From assembly GCF_020295405.1 (NCBI RefSeq), contig NZ_JADEYP010000003.1, positions 1-64,000 on the forward strand: a stretch of 64,000 nucleotides of DNA, read 5' to 3'. Numbering within the stretch: position 1 is the stretch's first letter; every line of letters starts with the position of its first letter. The notes beneath the pieces were generated by a model. That model saw nothing but the letters and a program-made list of their open reading frames with translations, did no database searches and had not been told where the DNA came from. Origin of the DNA: Sphingobacterium bovistauri. GTDB taxonomy: Bacteria; Bacteroidota; Bacteroidia; Sphingobacteriales; Sphingobacteriaceae. Of the stretch, positions 37,317 to 46,997 are shown in pieces. The translations under genes and the position numbers were made by a program.

Positions 37317-38873
37317 ATGCGTAATAAGTTATTATATAGTTTTGTTTTTTTATCAAGTGTAGGAGGTGCATATGCACAAAATTCTTCTACAGTTCTGGAG
37401 CAATATAAAATTCAAGAAGTGGGTTTGAGAAGTTCAAATGCGTCATTGTTAAATACCAATGATCCCATTGAAGCAGGAGACTCTAAGATATTTTTTAATC
37501 AAACAACTGGAAATTTCAAACATCCATTATTGGCTGGAAAAAGAAATTTTGGAGGTTTTGAAACAGAGCGATATCAAGATTTAAAAAATTGGAGATTGTA
37601 CGGCAAGTTTGGGTTGAATTTTGGTGCAGAAAAGGAGGTGAACAATACAACGCAATTAAACCCACTACGTCTAAATCCTTTTATTATCGTTGACTCGTTG
37701 TCCGGAGATTGGAACAAACAAAATTATGCATTAGAAGCCAAAATTGCTTCTCCTATCGTAGCAAATGAGTTTATATTTGGTCTGGGCGTTAAGTATAATG
37801 TAGCTACAGGAGCAAGACAGCGTGATCCAAGACCGTTAAATACAAATAATAATTTAGTATTGACGCCTTCTGCAACTTATCTTATTAATGAAGTCAATGC
37901 TATAGGTATCAATGGGTTGTATCATAATTTTGTGGAAGATTTTTCGGTAGAAAATGTAAATTCGTACACCGTGCACAATATGTACAAGTTAATTGGACTA
38001 GGTGAATATATTGGCTCTGTCCCAAATTTTATTGGAAGTTCAGGTATCACTAGAAGATATGAAGGCAACAAATATGGAGGGGCATTGCAATATGTTTTCA
38101 AAGGTGAAAAATTAAGGTTTTTTGCCGAAGGATTTACCAACTATAACTCTGAAAGTGCTAGAGATGGTTCTAGTAATCCGCAAGAAGCCGGCAAGCATGA
38201 GTACTTGGAGTATGGTGCAAATGCAGAGGCTGTCTTGAAAAACGGAAATAATGCACATCGTTTTGACTTAGCGTGGTCTCAACAAAACATAGATAATACG
38301 GAATATCATCAATACCAAGACAATGATACACGTCAGTTTGTGACTCTATTCGCACAAGTATTTAATACGAATTTGGTTACAAATGCCAATTTGAATTATA
38401 CTTTCTCTAAATCTAAAGAAGAGGTTTTGGATTGGAATTTAGGTGGATCTTTGGCTTATTCTGGATGGGATAATAAATATGCCGCAAATCAAAGCCAGCA
38501 AACTGTTGACAGATTGACTTATGGTCTGAATTTTAAAAAGTATTTTCATTTTAATAATGGTTCTGCATTTTTGGTAGAGTTGAATCCTTCCATCAGCCAA
38601 AGTATAGACGCTGAATTCGCTTACTCTGAAAAAAGCTATTCAACAAATTTTGTTGCTCATAATATATTGTACCCAACGAATTCATTCCTTAGCGCAGATT
38701 ATTTCAATATAGCGGCATCGATACAGTATAATTTTAAACAATCTAAGAACAATACAAATCTTTACATTAGGCTATCGGAGAATTATACGAAACCAGGAAA
38801 GAGTGTAGAATATTTTAGTAAATCAATGCATCGTTTGGATTGGCAGTTGTCATTGGGTATTCTTACATTTTAG
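37317..38873 (+). CDS. DUF6850-like outer-membrane beta-barrel protein
   Basis: A 518-residue exported protein with signal peptide MRNKLLYSFVFLSSVGGAYA. The frame opens 4 codons earlier, inside the preceding gene. The ATG at 37317, 2 bases after the upstream stop, gives the better leader. The body is rich in alternating aromatic strands with turns of Asn, Gly and Asp, such as NWRLYGKFGLNFGAEKEVNN, and ends in RLDWQLSLGILTF, whose final phenylalanine fits outer-membrane insertion. It resembles DUF6850 proteins found next to DUF4876 lipoproteins (from memory). No plug is present, so it may be a small barrel that works with the receptor. Confidence 0.65.
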   Translation: MRNKLLYSFVFLSSVGGAYAQNSSTVLEQYKIQEVGLRSSNASLLNTNDPIEAGDSKIFFNQTTGNFKHPLLAGKRNFGGFETERYQDLKNWRLYGKFGLNFGAEKEVNNTTQLNPLRLNPFIIVDSLSGDWNKQNYALEAKIASPIVANEFIFGLGVKYNVATGARQRDPRPLNTNNNLVLTPSATYLINEVNAIGINGLYHNFVEDFSVENVNSYTVHNMYKLIGLGEYIGSVPNFIGSSGITRRYEGNKYGGALQYVFKGEKLRFFAEGFTNYNSESARDGSSNPQEAGKHEYLEYGANAEAVLKNGNNAHRFDLAWSQQNIDNTEYHQYQDNDTRQFVTLFAQVFNTNLVTNANLNYTFSKSKEEVLDWNLGGSLAYSGWDNKYAANQSQQTVDRLTYGLNFKKYFHFNNGSAFLVELNPSISQSIDAEFAYSEKSYSTNFVAHNILYPTNSFLSADYFNIAASIQYNFKQSKNNTNLYIRLSENYTKPGKSVEYFSKSMHRLDWQLSLGILTF

Positions 38874-38908
38874 TAATTGGTTTTTATTTTAGAAATTTGG
38901 GTTTAGAT

Positions 38909-41128
38909 ATGAGAAACATAAAGGGAATTGTAGGGGCATTATTAGTCGTAGGAGGCTTTACTGCGCATGCTCAGGAAATTGAAAAGCCAACGATTAAATC
39001 AAAAACAAGCTTTGCTATAATCGTTGATAAGGCGACTTATTCATCAGCTAAAGATGAGATAAATGCGTACAAAAAGTCTGTAGAGAAAGATGGTCTAGGT
39101 ACTTATGTAGTATATGACAATTGGACATCTCCTGAGAAGATTAAAGAAACTTTAAAAAAGCTTTATTCGGATAAAAAATCACCATTAGAGGGTGCGGTAT
39201 TTGTTGGAAATATTCCAATTCCAATGGTTCGCGATGCACAATCTTTGACGTCAGCATTCAAAATGAATCAACGAATCCGTTGGGATAGATCATCTGTGCC
39301 TTCAGATCGCTATTATGATGATTTTGATTTAGAATTTGAATACCTAAAGCAGGATACAGCAAAAGGTCGTGAGTTGTATCATTATTACTCTTTGAAAGCT
39401 GAATCTCCTCAATTTATTGGAATGGATATATACACTGGACGTATTAAGCCTCCAGTAGTAAAAGGTGAGGATATGGTACAAAAGATCAAGGATTATTTGA
39501 TTAAAGTTGTTGCTATACGTTCACAGGATCAAAAACTTGATGATATGGTTATGTCTCATGGACATGGTTATAATTCAAATGCTGTAAATTCAGTTTTAGG
39601 GGAATCAAGTTCTTTAAAATCACAATTTCCTAACTTATTCAAACCAGGAGGGTCAATTAAATTCTTAAGCTACCGTAATGCAGAGTTTATGAAATTTAAC
39701 CTACTGACAGAATTAAAGCGTGAAGGTCTTGACTTTGCTTATATGACAGGCCACGGGACTACTACGTTGCAAATGATAAACGGATATCCGTATGCTACGG
39801 CTCCCCAACCTTCAATGGAAAATGTTGCTCGTTATTTACGCTCTAAGATGCGTTCAGCAAAGGAAGATGGACGTGATGTAGAGAAGGTAAAGGAAGGTTT
39901 TAAAACTTCTTTGGGTGTATCAGATAAATGGTTCGAAGATTCATTTGATGAAAAATCAATTCTGGAAGATTCTATTTATAATGCAAACTTGGATATACAG
40001 ATGGAAGATCTGAAAGATGCAAATATTCAAGCCAAATTAGTATACTTGAACTCATGTTTGATGGGATCGTTTCACCTGGATAATTATATCGGAGGGTATT
40101 ATCCATTTTCTAATAACCAAAATGTGGCGGCCATTGCTAGTTCAGTGGGTATCTTACAAGATATGTGGGCTTCTGAATTGTTAGGCTTATTGGGTAATGG
40201 GTTTCGAATCGGTAATTGGTTGAAGCATACGGCATACTTAGAAACACATGTCCTAGGTGATCCAACATATCATTTTGCATCGGCGAAATCGAAAGAATTA
40301 AATGAAGCAAGTTTCTTAAACAAATCAGTATCATACTGGAAAAATGTCTTGAAGGAAAATGATGCCGACTTACAATCTTTAGCAATGGTGAAATTAAGTC
40401 AACTGCTATCAGAGAAGGAAGTGTCACCAATCTTGAAAGATTACTATTTCAATTCTAGTTTTGAACCGACACGAATGATGTCATTCAAGTTATTGAGTCA
40501 TTTTGAGAACAAAGATTATATCGAAGTACTTCATGCGGCTAAAAATGATTCTTATGAGTTTATTCGTCGTATGGCTACTTATGATTTGACCGATTTTGGT
40601 TCGGATGAATTTGTAAAGGATTTAATTAATTTATATGTTTCAGATCCACATTCAGAGCGTTTAATGTATCGCGCTAATTGGGCGTTGCAATTTTTGAATA
40701 CGGAATTAGCTAAAAAAGAGATTGATAGCCAGATTCGCAATAACCCATCTGTAGTAGGAGGGAAAGAATTGGCAGAGAGGTTGACTAAACAAGTAGATTC
40801 TTATGCGAAGAAAGTTGATGGATTAGCTAAGGATTTAGTGAATAAAGATATGCCTGAGAAGGAAAGATTGAGTGAAATTACTTCGTTACGATTGTACAGA
40901 CATCATTCGGTAATTCCTCAAGTGATTGAAGTGGTGACAGATAGCGAAAATTCGGATGCCATTAGAGTGGCTGCTTTAGAAGCTATGGGATGGTTTAAGT
41001 TGTCTTATCAACGTGACACTATTGTAAAAGCTTGTGAAGAAGTTATAAAATCTAATGCACCAATAGCAGTGAAAAATGAAGCACTGAAAACGAAAAACCG
41101 TATTATAGGTAATTCACACAAAATATAA
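38909..41128 (+). CDS. Exported C25 (gingipain)-like cysteine peptidase with HEAT-like repeats
   Basis: A 739-residue protein with signal peptide MRNIKGIVGALLVVGGFTAHA; an upstream open frame from 38840 overlaps the previous gene and lacks a leader. Residues about 30-460 resemble the clan CD gingipain fold. AYMTGHGTTTLQM holds candidate catalytic H282. KLVYLNSCLMGSF holds candidate nucleophile C383, comparable to the AC-V-N-G-DF region of RgpB. VAAIASSVG and HVLGDPTYHF close the domain. The His-Cys spacing (101) is much longer than in RgpB (33) because of a charged helical insertion at about 300-375. From about 500 to the end, helical HEAT-like repeats follow. It ends the operon, and its substrate is unknown. 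Confidence 0.75.
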   Translation: MRNIKGIVGALLVVGGFTAHAQEIEKPTIKSKTSFAIIVDKATYSSAKDEINAYKKSVEKDGLGTYVVYDNWTSPEKIKETLKKLYSDKKSPLEGAVFVGNIPIPMVRDAQSLTSAFKMNQRIRWDRSSVPSDRYYDDFDLEFEYLKQDTAKGRELYHYYSLKAESPQFIGMDIYTGRIKPPVVKGEDMVQKIKDYLIKVVAIRSQDQKLDDMVMSHGHGYNSNAVNSVLGESSSLKSQFPNLFKPGGSIKFLSYRNAEFMKFNLLTELKREGLDFAYMTGHGTTTLQMINGYPYATAPQPSMENVARYLRSKMRSAKEDGRDVEKVKEGFKTSLGVSDKWFEDSFDEKSILEDSIYNANLDIQMEDLKDANIQAKLVYLNSCLMGSFHLDNYIGGYYPFSNNQNVAAIASSVGILQDMWASELLGLLGNGFRIGNWLKHTAYLETHVLGDPTYHFASAKSKELNEASFLNKSVSYWKNVLKENDADLQSLAMVKLSQLLSEKEVSPILKDYYFNSSFEPTRMMSFKLLSHFENKDYIEVLHAAKNDSYEFIRRMATYDLTDFGSDEFVKDLINLYVSDPHSERLMYRANWALQFLNTELAKKEIDSQIRNNPSVVGGKELAERLTKQVDSYAKKVDGLAKDLVNKDMPEKERLSEITSLRLYRHHSVIPQVIEVVTDSENSDAIRVAALEAMGWFKLSYQRDTIVKACEEVIKSNAPIAVKNEALKTKNRIIGNSHKI

Positions 41129-41186
41129 TGTAGTAAGGCTGAGTCGTGGCACAATGATTCAGATTATTCGATAATTCAACATCGAT

Positions 41187-41230
41187 AAAAAGCAGTAGCA
41201 ACATCAAAGTAGCTACTGCTTTTTATTTTA
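41187..41230 (+). terminator. Terminator of the receptor-protease operon
   Basis: AAAAAGCAGTAGC (41187-41199) pairs with GCTACTGCTTTTT (41212-41224), followed by ATTTTA. It lies about 60 bases after the peptidase stop. The A-rich 5' arm could also let it terminate the sigma-factor gene coming from the other side. Confidence 0.8.
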
Positions 41231-41285
41231 TAAATATTTTTTGACGATAGAAAAGCTTAATTAGGTGCGATGTCAGTATTTTCAG

Positions 41286-41873
41286 CTATGATTCATTAAA
41301 GAATACGTATATAAGGATTAGGTATAGATTATTGTATTGCGTTAGGTATTCCTTTATTTGTTTGTTAGCTTTTACCATATGATCATTGATCGTAGATGTA
41401 GATATATTTAAAATAGATGAGATTTCAGCGTAACTTTTGTTCTCTTCTTTGCATAGTTTATATATTTCTTTACGTTTAGTAGAAAGAGAATCTACAGCTT
41501 TGTCCATTAATTCAGATGTTTCCTTGTGTATGATGGCTTCTTCAATGTGTTGATAGTACTCAGAATTTGCATGTTTTAAGTACTTTTCTGCTTTCTCGGA
41601 TACAATCTTCCTTCTCATCAAATTGAAAACCATATGCTTCGCAGTTATAAGCAAATAGGTTTTGAATGACGTGTGAATCTCTATTGACTCTCGCTTATCC
41701 CAAAGCGAAATAAATATATCATGTAATAAGTCTTGTGCAGCTTCTTTGTCTTTAGTTAATTTAATAAGGTTGTTATATAGGATAGGGCTGTATACTGTAT
41801 ACAGTTGCTTAAAGGCCTGCTCATCACCGCTTTTAAGTAATAGGAATAATTTTTCTCCATCCTTTAGGTTCAT
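41286..41873 (-). CDS. ECF RNA polymerase sigma factor
   Basis: A 195-residue sigma-70 family ECF factor. Region 2 (about 25-90) has the DLLHDIFISLWDKRE promoter-melting segment. Region 4 (about 125-175) contains YAEISSILNISTSTINDHMV, the -35-binding helix-turn-helix. The hydrophobic C-terminal tail YNNLYLILIYVFFNES is common in Bacteroidota ECF proteins. It is divergent from a FecR anti-sigma gene and a SusC with an STN domain, the normal partners of trans-envelope signalling. It probably activates the susC-susD genes downstream of fecR. The divergent order, rather than sigma-fecR in one operon, is slightly unusual. Confidence 0.92.
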   Translation of the reverse strand: MNLKDGEKLFLLLKSGDEQAFKQLYTVYSPILYNNLIKLTKDKEAAQDLLHDIFISLWDKRESIEIHTSFKTYLLITAKHMVFNLMRRKIVSEKAEKYLKHANSEYYQHIEEAIIHKETSELMDKAVDSLSTKRKEIYKLCKEENKSYAEISSILNISTSTINDHMVKANKQIKEYLTQYNNLYLILIYVFFNES

Positions 41874-42083
41874 TATTGATTTGTTTATTAATAATAAAAA
41901 TAATATAAGCTAAATTAGTAATAATTCTCAAAGTATCTGATTTACAATTACTATTGTATGCGTGGTTTCCAATATTTTCTTGCTAAAAATTAGAGATAAT
42001 ACTACATGACTAATAATTTTTTAATAAAAATAAAAAGTAGAGCAGATATTTCAATTAACCAAAGTGTCTTAATATAAACGGGT

Positions 42084-43286
42084 ATGCAAAATAGAAGTCA
42101 CATAAAAGACCTTATTCAATCATTAAAGGATAATAATCTTTCTGAAAAGGATTTTGGGCTGCTTTATGCTTATTTCAAAGATGTGTCTAACAAGGATATC
42201 ATTGAAGAGGAATTATGTGAAAGTCTATTTGAAGAATTTGATGGAATGATGCAAACTGATAATGAAAGTCAACACGAATTAGACGTCGTATTCAATCGAA
42301 TTCAGAATACAAAAGCTAGGAACGAAACTACTTTGCAGCCTCTAAAGAGAAAAGATTTAGGGTTTTCATTTCTCTTGAAAATAGCTGCTTTGCTAGTTGC
42401 GGTGCTAGCTATTAGCTTAATATTTTACAATGTAATTAAGCCATCTAAAGAAACATATGTTGTTGAATCAAAGGATATATCTCCTGGTTCAAACATTGCT
42501 TATCTAAGTGTTGATGGTGAGAAAGACATTGTTTTGGATAATTCTGAAGATGGAATAATTACAAAATCAAATGGTATCTCGTATTTAAGTGGAGGAATGG
42601 TAACAGAACTTGGAGACGTCATGACTGATACTGAGCTGCACGTAAAACAATTGACTCTTCATGTGCCAAAAAGAGGTAAGTATAAAGTAGAGCTCCCCGA
42701 TGGGACTAAAGTATGGTTAAATTCAGACTCTAAGTTAAAATATCCGTCGCACTTTAGTAGTAAGGGGAGACAAGTTCATTTAGAAGGTGAAGCATATTTT
42801 GAAGTGACCAAATCTGCTGAAGCGCCATTCGTTGTGGAGGCAAATGGACAGCGTATAAAAGTATTAGGTACCCGTTTCAATGTACAAGCTTATGCCGACG
42901 ACGCTGAGGTTGTTACATCCTTGTTAGAGGGGAAAGTTGAGGTTAGTTCAATTGCTGAGTCTACTAAAATAATATTATCTCCTGGTGATCAGAGTGAATA
43001 TAATCTACAAACAGGATTTATGAACAAGCGATCATTCGATCATAAGGATGGCATTGGTTGGGTGCAGGGTTATTTCGTTTTAAAGGGGCAGAAATTGGAC
43101 AATGTAATGCGTCAAATCTCGAGATGGTATGCTGTCGACATTCAGTACAATAGTACGGCTTCAATGGAGTTGAAACTAGGTGGAGTGATATCCCACGATA
43201 ATAGTTTGCAGAAAGTATTGGATGCAATAGAAGCGATTGGCCCAGTTAAATTTAAAATACAGGGGAATAAAGTGATTGTTTATTAA
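42084..43286 (+). CDS. FecR-family anti-sigma factor
   Basis: A 400-residue single-pass membrane protein. A cytoplasmic N-terminal part (1-92) should bind the ECF sigma factor. The membrane segment is about 94-114 (LLKIAALLVAVLAISLIFYN). The periplasmic FecR domain starts near 195 with TLHVPKRGKYKVELPDGTKV and WLNSDSKLKYP, then VHLEGEAYFEVTKSAEAPFV. The C-terminal DUF4974-type domain covers about 325-400 (KLDNVMRQISRWYAVDIQYN). It should receive the signal from the STN domain of the SusC protein encoded next and release the sigma factor. Gap to susC is 145 bases. Confidence 0.92.
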   Translation: MQNRSHIKDLIQSLKDNNLSEKDFGLLYAYFKDVSNKDIIEEELCESLFEEFDGMMQTDNESQHELDVVFNRIQNTKARNETTLQPLKRKDLGFSFLLKIAALLVAVLAISLIFYNVIKPSKETYVVESKDISPGSNIAYLSVDGEKDIVLDNSEDGIITKSNGISYLSGGMVTELGDVMTDTELHVKQLTLHVPKRGKYKVELPDGTKVWLNSDSKLKYPSHFSSKGRQVHLEGEAYFEVTKSAEAPFVVEANGQRIKVLGTRFNVQAYADDAEVVTSLLEGKVEVSSIAESTKIILSPGDQSEYNLQTGFMNKRSFDHKDGIGWVQGYFVLKGQKLDNVMRQISRWYAVDIQYNSTASMELKLGGVISHDNSLQKVLDAIEAIGPVKFKIQGNKVIVY

Positions 43287-43390
43287 AAGAAAGAAAATGA
43301 ATAAGAGTCCTTAAGAATTGAAGTTTTTATTAGCCTTTAGTCAATGACTATGGATGATAAATATACACTATAATCTAATCATTAAATATG

Positions 43391-43409
43391 TGGACATCCC
43401 ATATGTCCA
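43391..43409 (+). repeat. Inverted repeat upstream of the STN-SusC gene
   Basis: TGGACAT (43391-43397), 5 bases, ATGTCCA (43403-43409): a perfect 7-base inverted repeat 22 bases before the susC ATG. It could be an mRNA hairpin in the leader or an operator. Confidence 0.35.
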
Positions 43410-43431
43410 AGCCTAATTAAATTATTAATAT

Positions 43432-46400
43432 ATGAAGTATTATTATTTCTTATTATTTCTATTGGCAGGTTTTGTTGCTAATGCATATGCACAAAAGATG
43501 TCTTTGAATATGAAGAATGTATCGCTTGAGTCTGTGTTTGGAGAAATACAAAAGCAATCAAAGTATGATATAGTCTATGACCAATCTTTAATCTTGAGCA
43601 AAGGCAAGATTAATGTTGATTTCAAAAATGCCACTTTGCAGCAAGTACTAGATTTTTGCTTGAAAAACAACAATTTGGATTATGCTATCAACGATAATAT
43701 AATTATTATCAAATCAAAGAATCTGAACATATCTACGCAAGCTAAATGGGTGCTAAATGGTAAAGTTTTAAATAAAAGTGGAGAGCCTATTGCTGGAGCT
43801 GTTGTAATGAATTCAACCACAAAAAGCTCTGCAGTAACAGATAATTCAGGAGCTTTCTCTTTAGCGAATGTTAATGATGGGGATAAAATTACCGTATCAC
43901 ATTTGAGTTTTATTCCTTATTCAGTCATAGCGAAAAAATCAAATAGCTATATAAACGTAACATTAGAAGAAGTAAATAACGAGATAGAGGATGTAATCAT
44001 CTCTACAGGTTATCAATCTCTCTCTAAAAGAGAACTCGCGAGTGCCGTAACACAGATAAAAATGAAGGATGTCGAGTTAAATTCAAAATTTTCTGTGGAC
44101 CAAATGTTAGCAGGTCAAGTACCAGGACTAATGTCCTTACAATCTTCTGGAGAGCCAGGTGCTACGCCTAAGATTCGTATACGCGGAACCTCCTCGATCT
44201 TTGGAGGAAGTGCTCCCCTTTGGGTTTTGGATGATATTATCTTGGAGGATCCAGTCAATGTTGACTTATCAAATATTAACTCTCCAGATGCAAAGTATTT
44301 AGTAGGTAATGCCATTGCTGGTATCAACGCTAGGGATATTGAGACTATTACAGTTTTGAAAGATGCTTCAGCGACAGCAATATATGGTGCACGTGCTGCT
44401 AATGGCGTAATCGTCATTACGACCAAAAGAGGTGCCGTAGGGAGACCACAAATTAATTACTCAGGTAGTTTAAGTATGAGTGAGCGGATCGGTTATTCGG
44501 ATCTGAACTTAATGAATTCTGGTGAGCGTATAAAGCTGTCTCAAGAGATTATTCAAGATTATGATGTATTTAGTCGTTCTCCAAGTAACTATGGTTATGA
44601 AGGTGCTTATATCAAATACCTTAACAAGCAGTTGACCTATGATGAATTTCAAAATGAAGTCAATAGTATGGCAAAAGTAAATACCGATTGGTATGATATA
44701 CTTTTTAGAAATCCAGTTACGAACAATCATTCTGTGAACTTAAGTGGTGGAGCTAATAAAACGACGTATTATGTCTCTTTAGGGGCATCAGATATGATGG
44801 GGACAGCTAGAGGAAGTAAGCAAGATCGCTTTTCGGGAATGGCAAAGCTAAATAGTTGGCTAACAGATAAGTTTTTTGTGGGTGTACAAATCAATGCGTC
44901 TAACGGTCATGGTGTAGGTTTCCATTCTTCAGTAAATCCTAATAAGTATGCTTATGAAACTACCAGGACTCTGCCTGTATACCACCCAAATGGTGACTAT
45001 TTTTTCTATGAGACGCAACAAAAAAATCAGGAAATGGGTGGGTTTAGTGCTCCTAGAGAAGAATTGCTGTACAACATACTTAATGAGACAGAATTGACAT
45101 CAGCTTCTAGTAAGAATACAAACCTGACAACTCAACTTCGTTTAGAATATAAGCTTTTCCCATTCCTAAAGTATAGATTTTTGGGAGGTTACGATTTAGG
45201 ACTTAACAATGCTGTAAGTGGCGCTAAAGAAAAATCTAATTATGTTGCCACTATTCGTCAATATAACGCAAATACCTTGGTTCAGGGTTCTCCAGATTTT
45301 CAAAGATCACCTCTTCCATGGGGAGGTATATTGTCAAATAGTGATTCCCGAAAAGCATCTTATACAGTAAGAAACAGTTTAGAGTTTAATAAGCTATTTA
45401 ACAATAAGCACTATGTAAGTGCGATGGCTGCTCAAGAGATTAGGAGTTTGAAATATACAGGACTTTCTGGTGTGTATTATGGTTGGCAGCCAGATCGTGG
45501 AAATACAATCTCACCTGCTATGACAACAGCATATGTGACAGCAGTTCAGTCACTAAGACCTGTTGTGACAGATAATATCAATAATACACTTTCGTGGTTA
45601 GGGACAGCTACGTATACCTATAACGATAAATTGACATTCAATGGGAATATTAGGGCTGATGGTACCAATAATTTCGGTCGTAATCCGAAATATAGATTTC
45701 TTCCTATTTGGTCTGTAGCGGGTAAGTATACATTTTCGAATGAAGAATTTTTAAGGGATTCAAAAATTATATCCGCATTGGCAATACGTGGTTCGTATGG
45801 TATACAAGGAAATATCGATAAATCAAGTTCTCCAGACTTAATAATAAAAGTGCAGCCAATTAATCCAATAACAGGAATGAACGAGTCGCAATTCCAATAT
45901 CTTGCTAATGAAGATTTGCGTTGGGAGAAAACGAAATCATATAATATTGGATTAGATTTTTCCTTCTTTAGAAGGTCGGAGTCAACTTCTTTAGATTATA
46001 TATCAGGTACATTGGACATTTATAAAAAACGCGGAACAGACATTATTTTAAATAAGCAGGTGTCTCAAGTAATGGGTGTTAATACAGTAAAAATTAATGG
46101 TGGAAAAATCGATAATTCAGGTGTTGAAGGTAATTTGCGAATTGTACCTTATCAATCCAAAGATTTTACAGCATCTGTTAATTTGATAGCCTCATATAAT
46201 AAGAATGTGCTGGTAGAAGCAAATAAGGAACTTAATATAACAAACGCTGGAAAATTGGCTGGTACAGCACTAGTAGAAGGTGAACCAATAGGTGCATTAT
46301 ATTCTTATAGATTTGCGGGATTAAATCCTGAATCTGGATTTGCTATGTATTACAATAAGGATGGTGAAAAAAGATATAGTCTATATCAAGATGAGATTGG

Positions 46401-46980
46401 CTTAGTTTATTCAGGTGTAACAGATCCTAAATTTTCTGGTGGTTTTGATCTTTCTTTGCGCTATAAAAGAATATATGCATCATTAGGATTTCAGTATGCA
46501 TTAGGTGGAGCTTCGAGACTTCCAAATTACTATAGAAAAAATTATTATCGAGTATTTGATCCTTTTGTTAATGTGTCTAGAGATGTGATGAATAGATGGA
46601 GAAAGCCAGGGGATGAATTGAATACAACCATTCCTGTAATGTATAATAGAGATAGATTTAATGAGGCTGAAAAAAAATTGGAGATTGACAGAGAAATATC
46701 TTTGCTAGATTTTCCTGAAGATAATTTGGAATTATACGATTATTCAGACTTAAGAACAGCTCCCACCAAAAATATTAGGATGAGAAGCTTAAATATAAAC
46801 TACTTATTTTCTGAAAACTTCACCCGCAAGCTGAAAATGCAGACTTTCAGTATTAATTTCCAAGCAGAGAACTTATTTCTATTTGCAGATAAAAGGTGGG
46901 AGGGACGTGATCCTGAAAGTGGTGATTCGAATACAACAATTCCGAAAAATTACAGCTTAGGGATTAATATAGGTTTTTAA
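43432..46980 (+). CDS. SusC/RagA-type TonB-dependent transporter with STN signalling domain
   Basis: An 1182-residue outer-membrane transporter. Signal peptide 1-20. STN (secretin and TonB N-terminal) signalling domain about 22-100 (SLESVFGEIQKQSKYDIVYD). Carboxypeptidase-regulatory-like domain about 105-185. Plug starts at IISTGYQSLSKRELASAV and has LKDASATAIYGARAANGVIV, the SusC hallmark. Barrel to KNYSLGINIGF. The STN domain means that substrate binding outside can be signalled to the FecR protein encoded just upstream. It pairs with the next gene's SusD. The substrate is not a recognisable sugar, since no glycoside hydrolase lies in this locus. Confidence 0.93.
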   Translation: MKYYYFLLFLLAGFVANAYAQKMSLNMKNVSLESVFGEIQKQSKYDIVYDQSLILSKGKINVDFKNATLQQVLDFCLKNNNLDYAINDNIIIIKSKNLNISTQAKWVLNGKVLNKSGEPIAGAVVMNSTTKSSAVTDNSGAFSLANVNDGDKITVSHLSFIPYSVIAKKSNSYINVTLEEVNNEIEDVIISTGYQSLSKRELASAVTQIKMKDVELNSKFSVDQMLAGQVPGLMSLQSSGEPGATPKIRIRGTSSIFGGSAPLWVLDDIILEDPVNVDLSNINSPDAKYLVGNAIAGINARDIETITVLKDASATAIYGARAANGVIVITTKRGAVGRPQINYSGSLSMSERIGYSDLNLMNSGERIKLSQEIIQDYDVFSRSPSNYGYEGAYIKYLNKQLTYDEFQNEVNSMAKVNTDWYDILFRNPVTNNHSVNLSGGANKTTYYVSLGASDMMGTARGSKQDRFSGMAKLNSWLTDKFFVGVQINASNGHGVGFHSSVNPNKYAYETTRTLPVYHPNGDYFFYETQQKNQEMGGFSAPREELLYNILNETELTSASSKNTNLTTQLRLEYKLFPFLKYRFLGGYDLGLNNAVSGAKEKSNYVATIRQYNANTLVQGSPDFQRSPLPWGGILSNSDSRKASYTVRNSLEFNKLFNNKHYVSAMAAQEIRSLKYTGLSGVYYGWQPDRGNTISPAMTTAYVTAVQSLRPVVTDNINNTLSWLGTATYTYNDKLTFNGNIRADGTNNFGRNPKYRFLPIWSVAGKYTFSNEEFLRDSKIISALAIRGSYGIQGNIDKSSSPDLIIKVQPINPITGMNESQFQYLANEDLRWEKTKSYNIGLDFSFFRRSESTSLDYISGTLDIYKKRGTDIILNKQVSQVMGVNTVKINGGKIDNSGVEGNLRIVPYQSKDFTASVNLIASYNKNVLVEANKELNITNAGKLAGTALVEGEPIGALYSYRFAGLNPESGFAMYYNKDGEKRYSLYQDEIGLVYSGVTDPKFSGGFDLSLRYKRIYASLGFQYALGGASRLPNYYRKNYYRVFDPFVNVSRDVMNRWRKPGDELNTTIPVMYNRDRFNEAEKKLEIDREISLLDFPEDNLELYDYSDLRTAPTKNIRMRSLNINYLFSENFTRKLKMQTFSINFQAENLFLFADKRWEGRDPESGDSNTTIPKNYSLGINIGF

Positions 46981-46997
46981 TTATTTAGAAGAGAAAT

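Noticed and set aside
38840..38908. Upstream start for the C25-like peptidase
   Set aside because: It overlaps the previous gene and spoils the signal peptide that starts at 38909.
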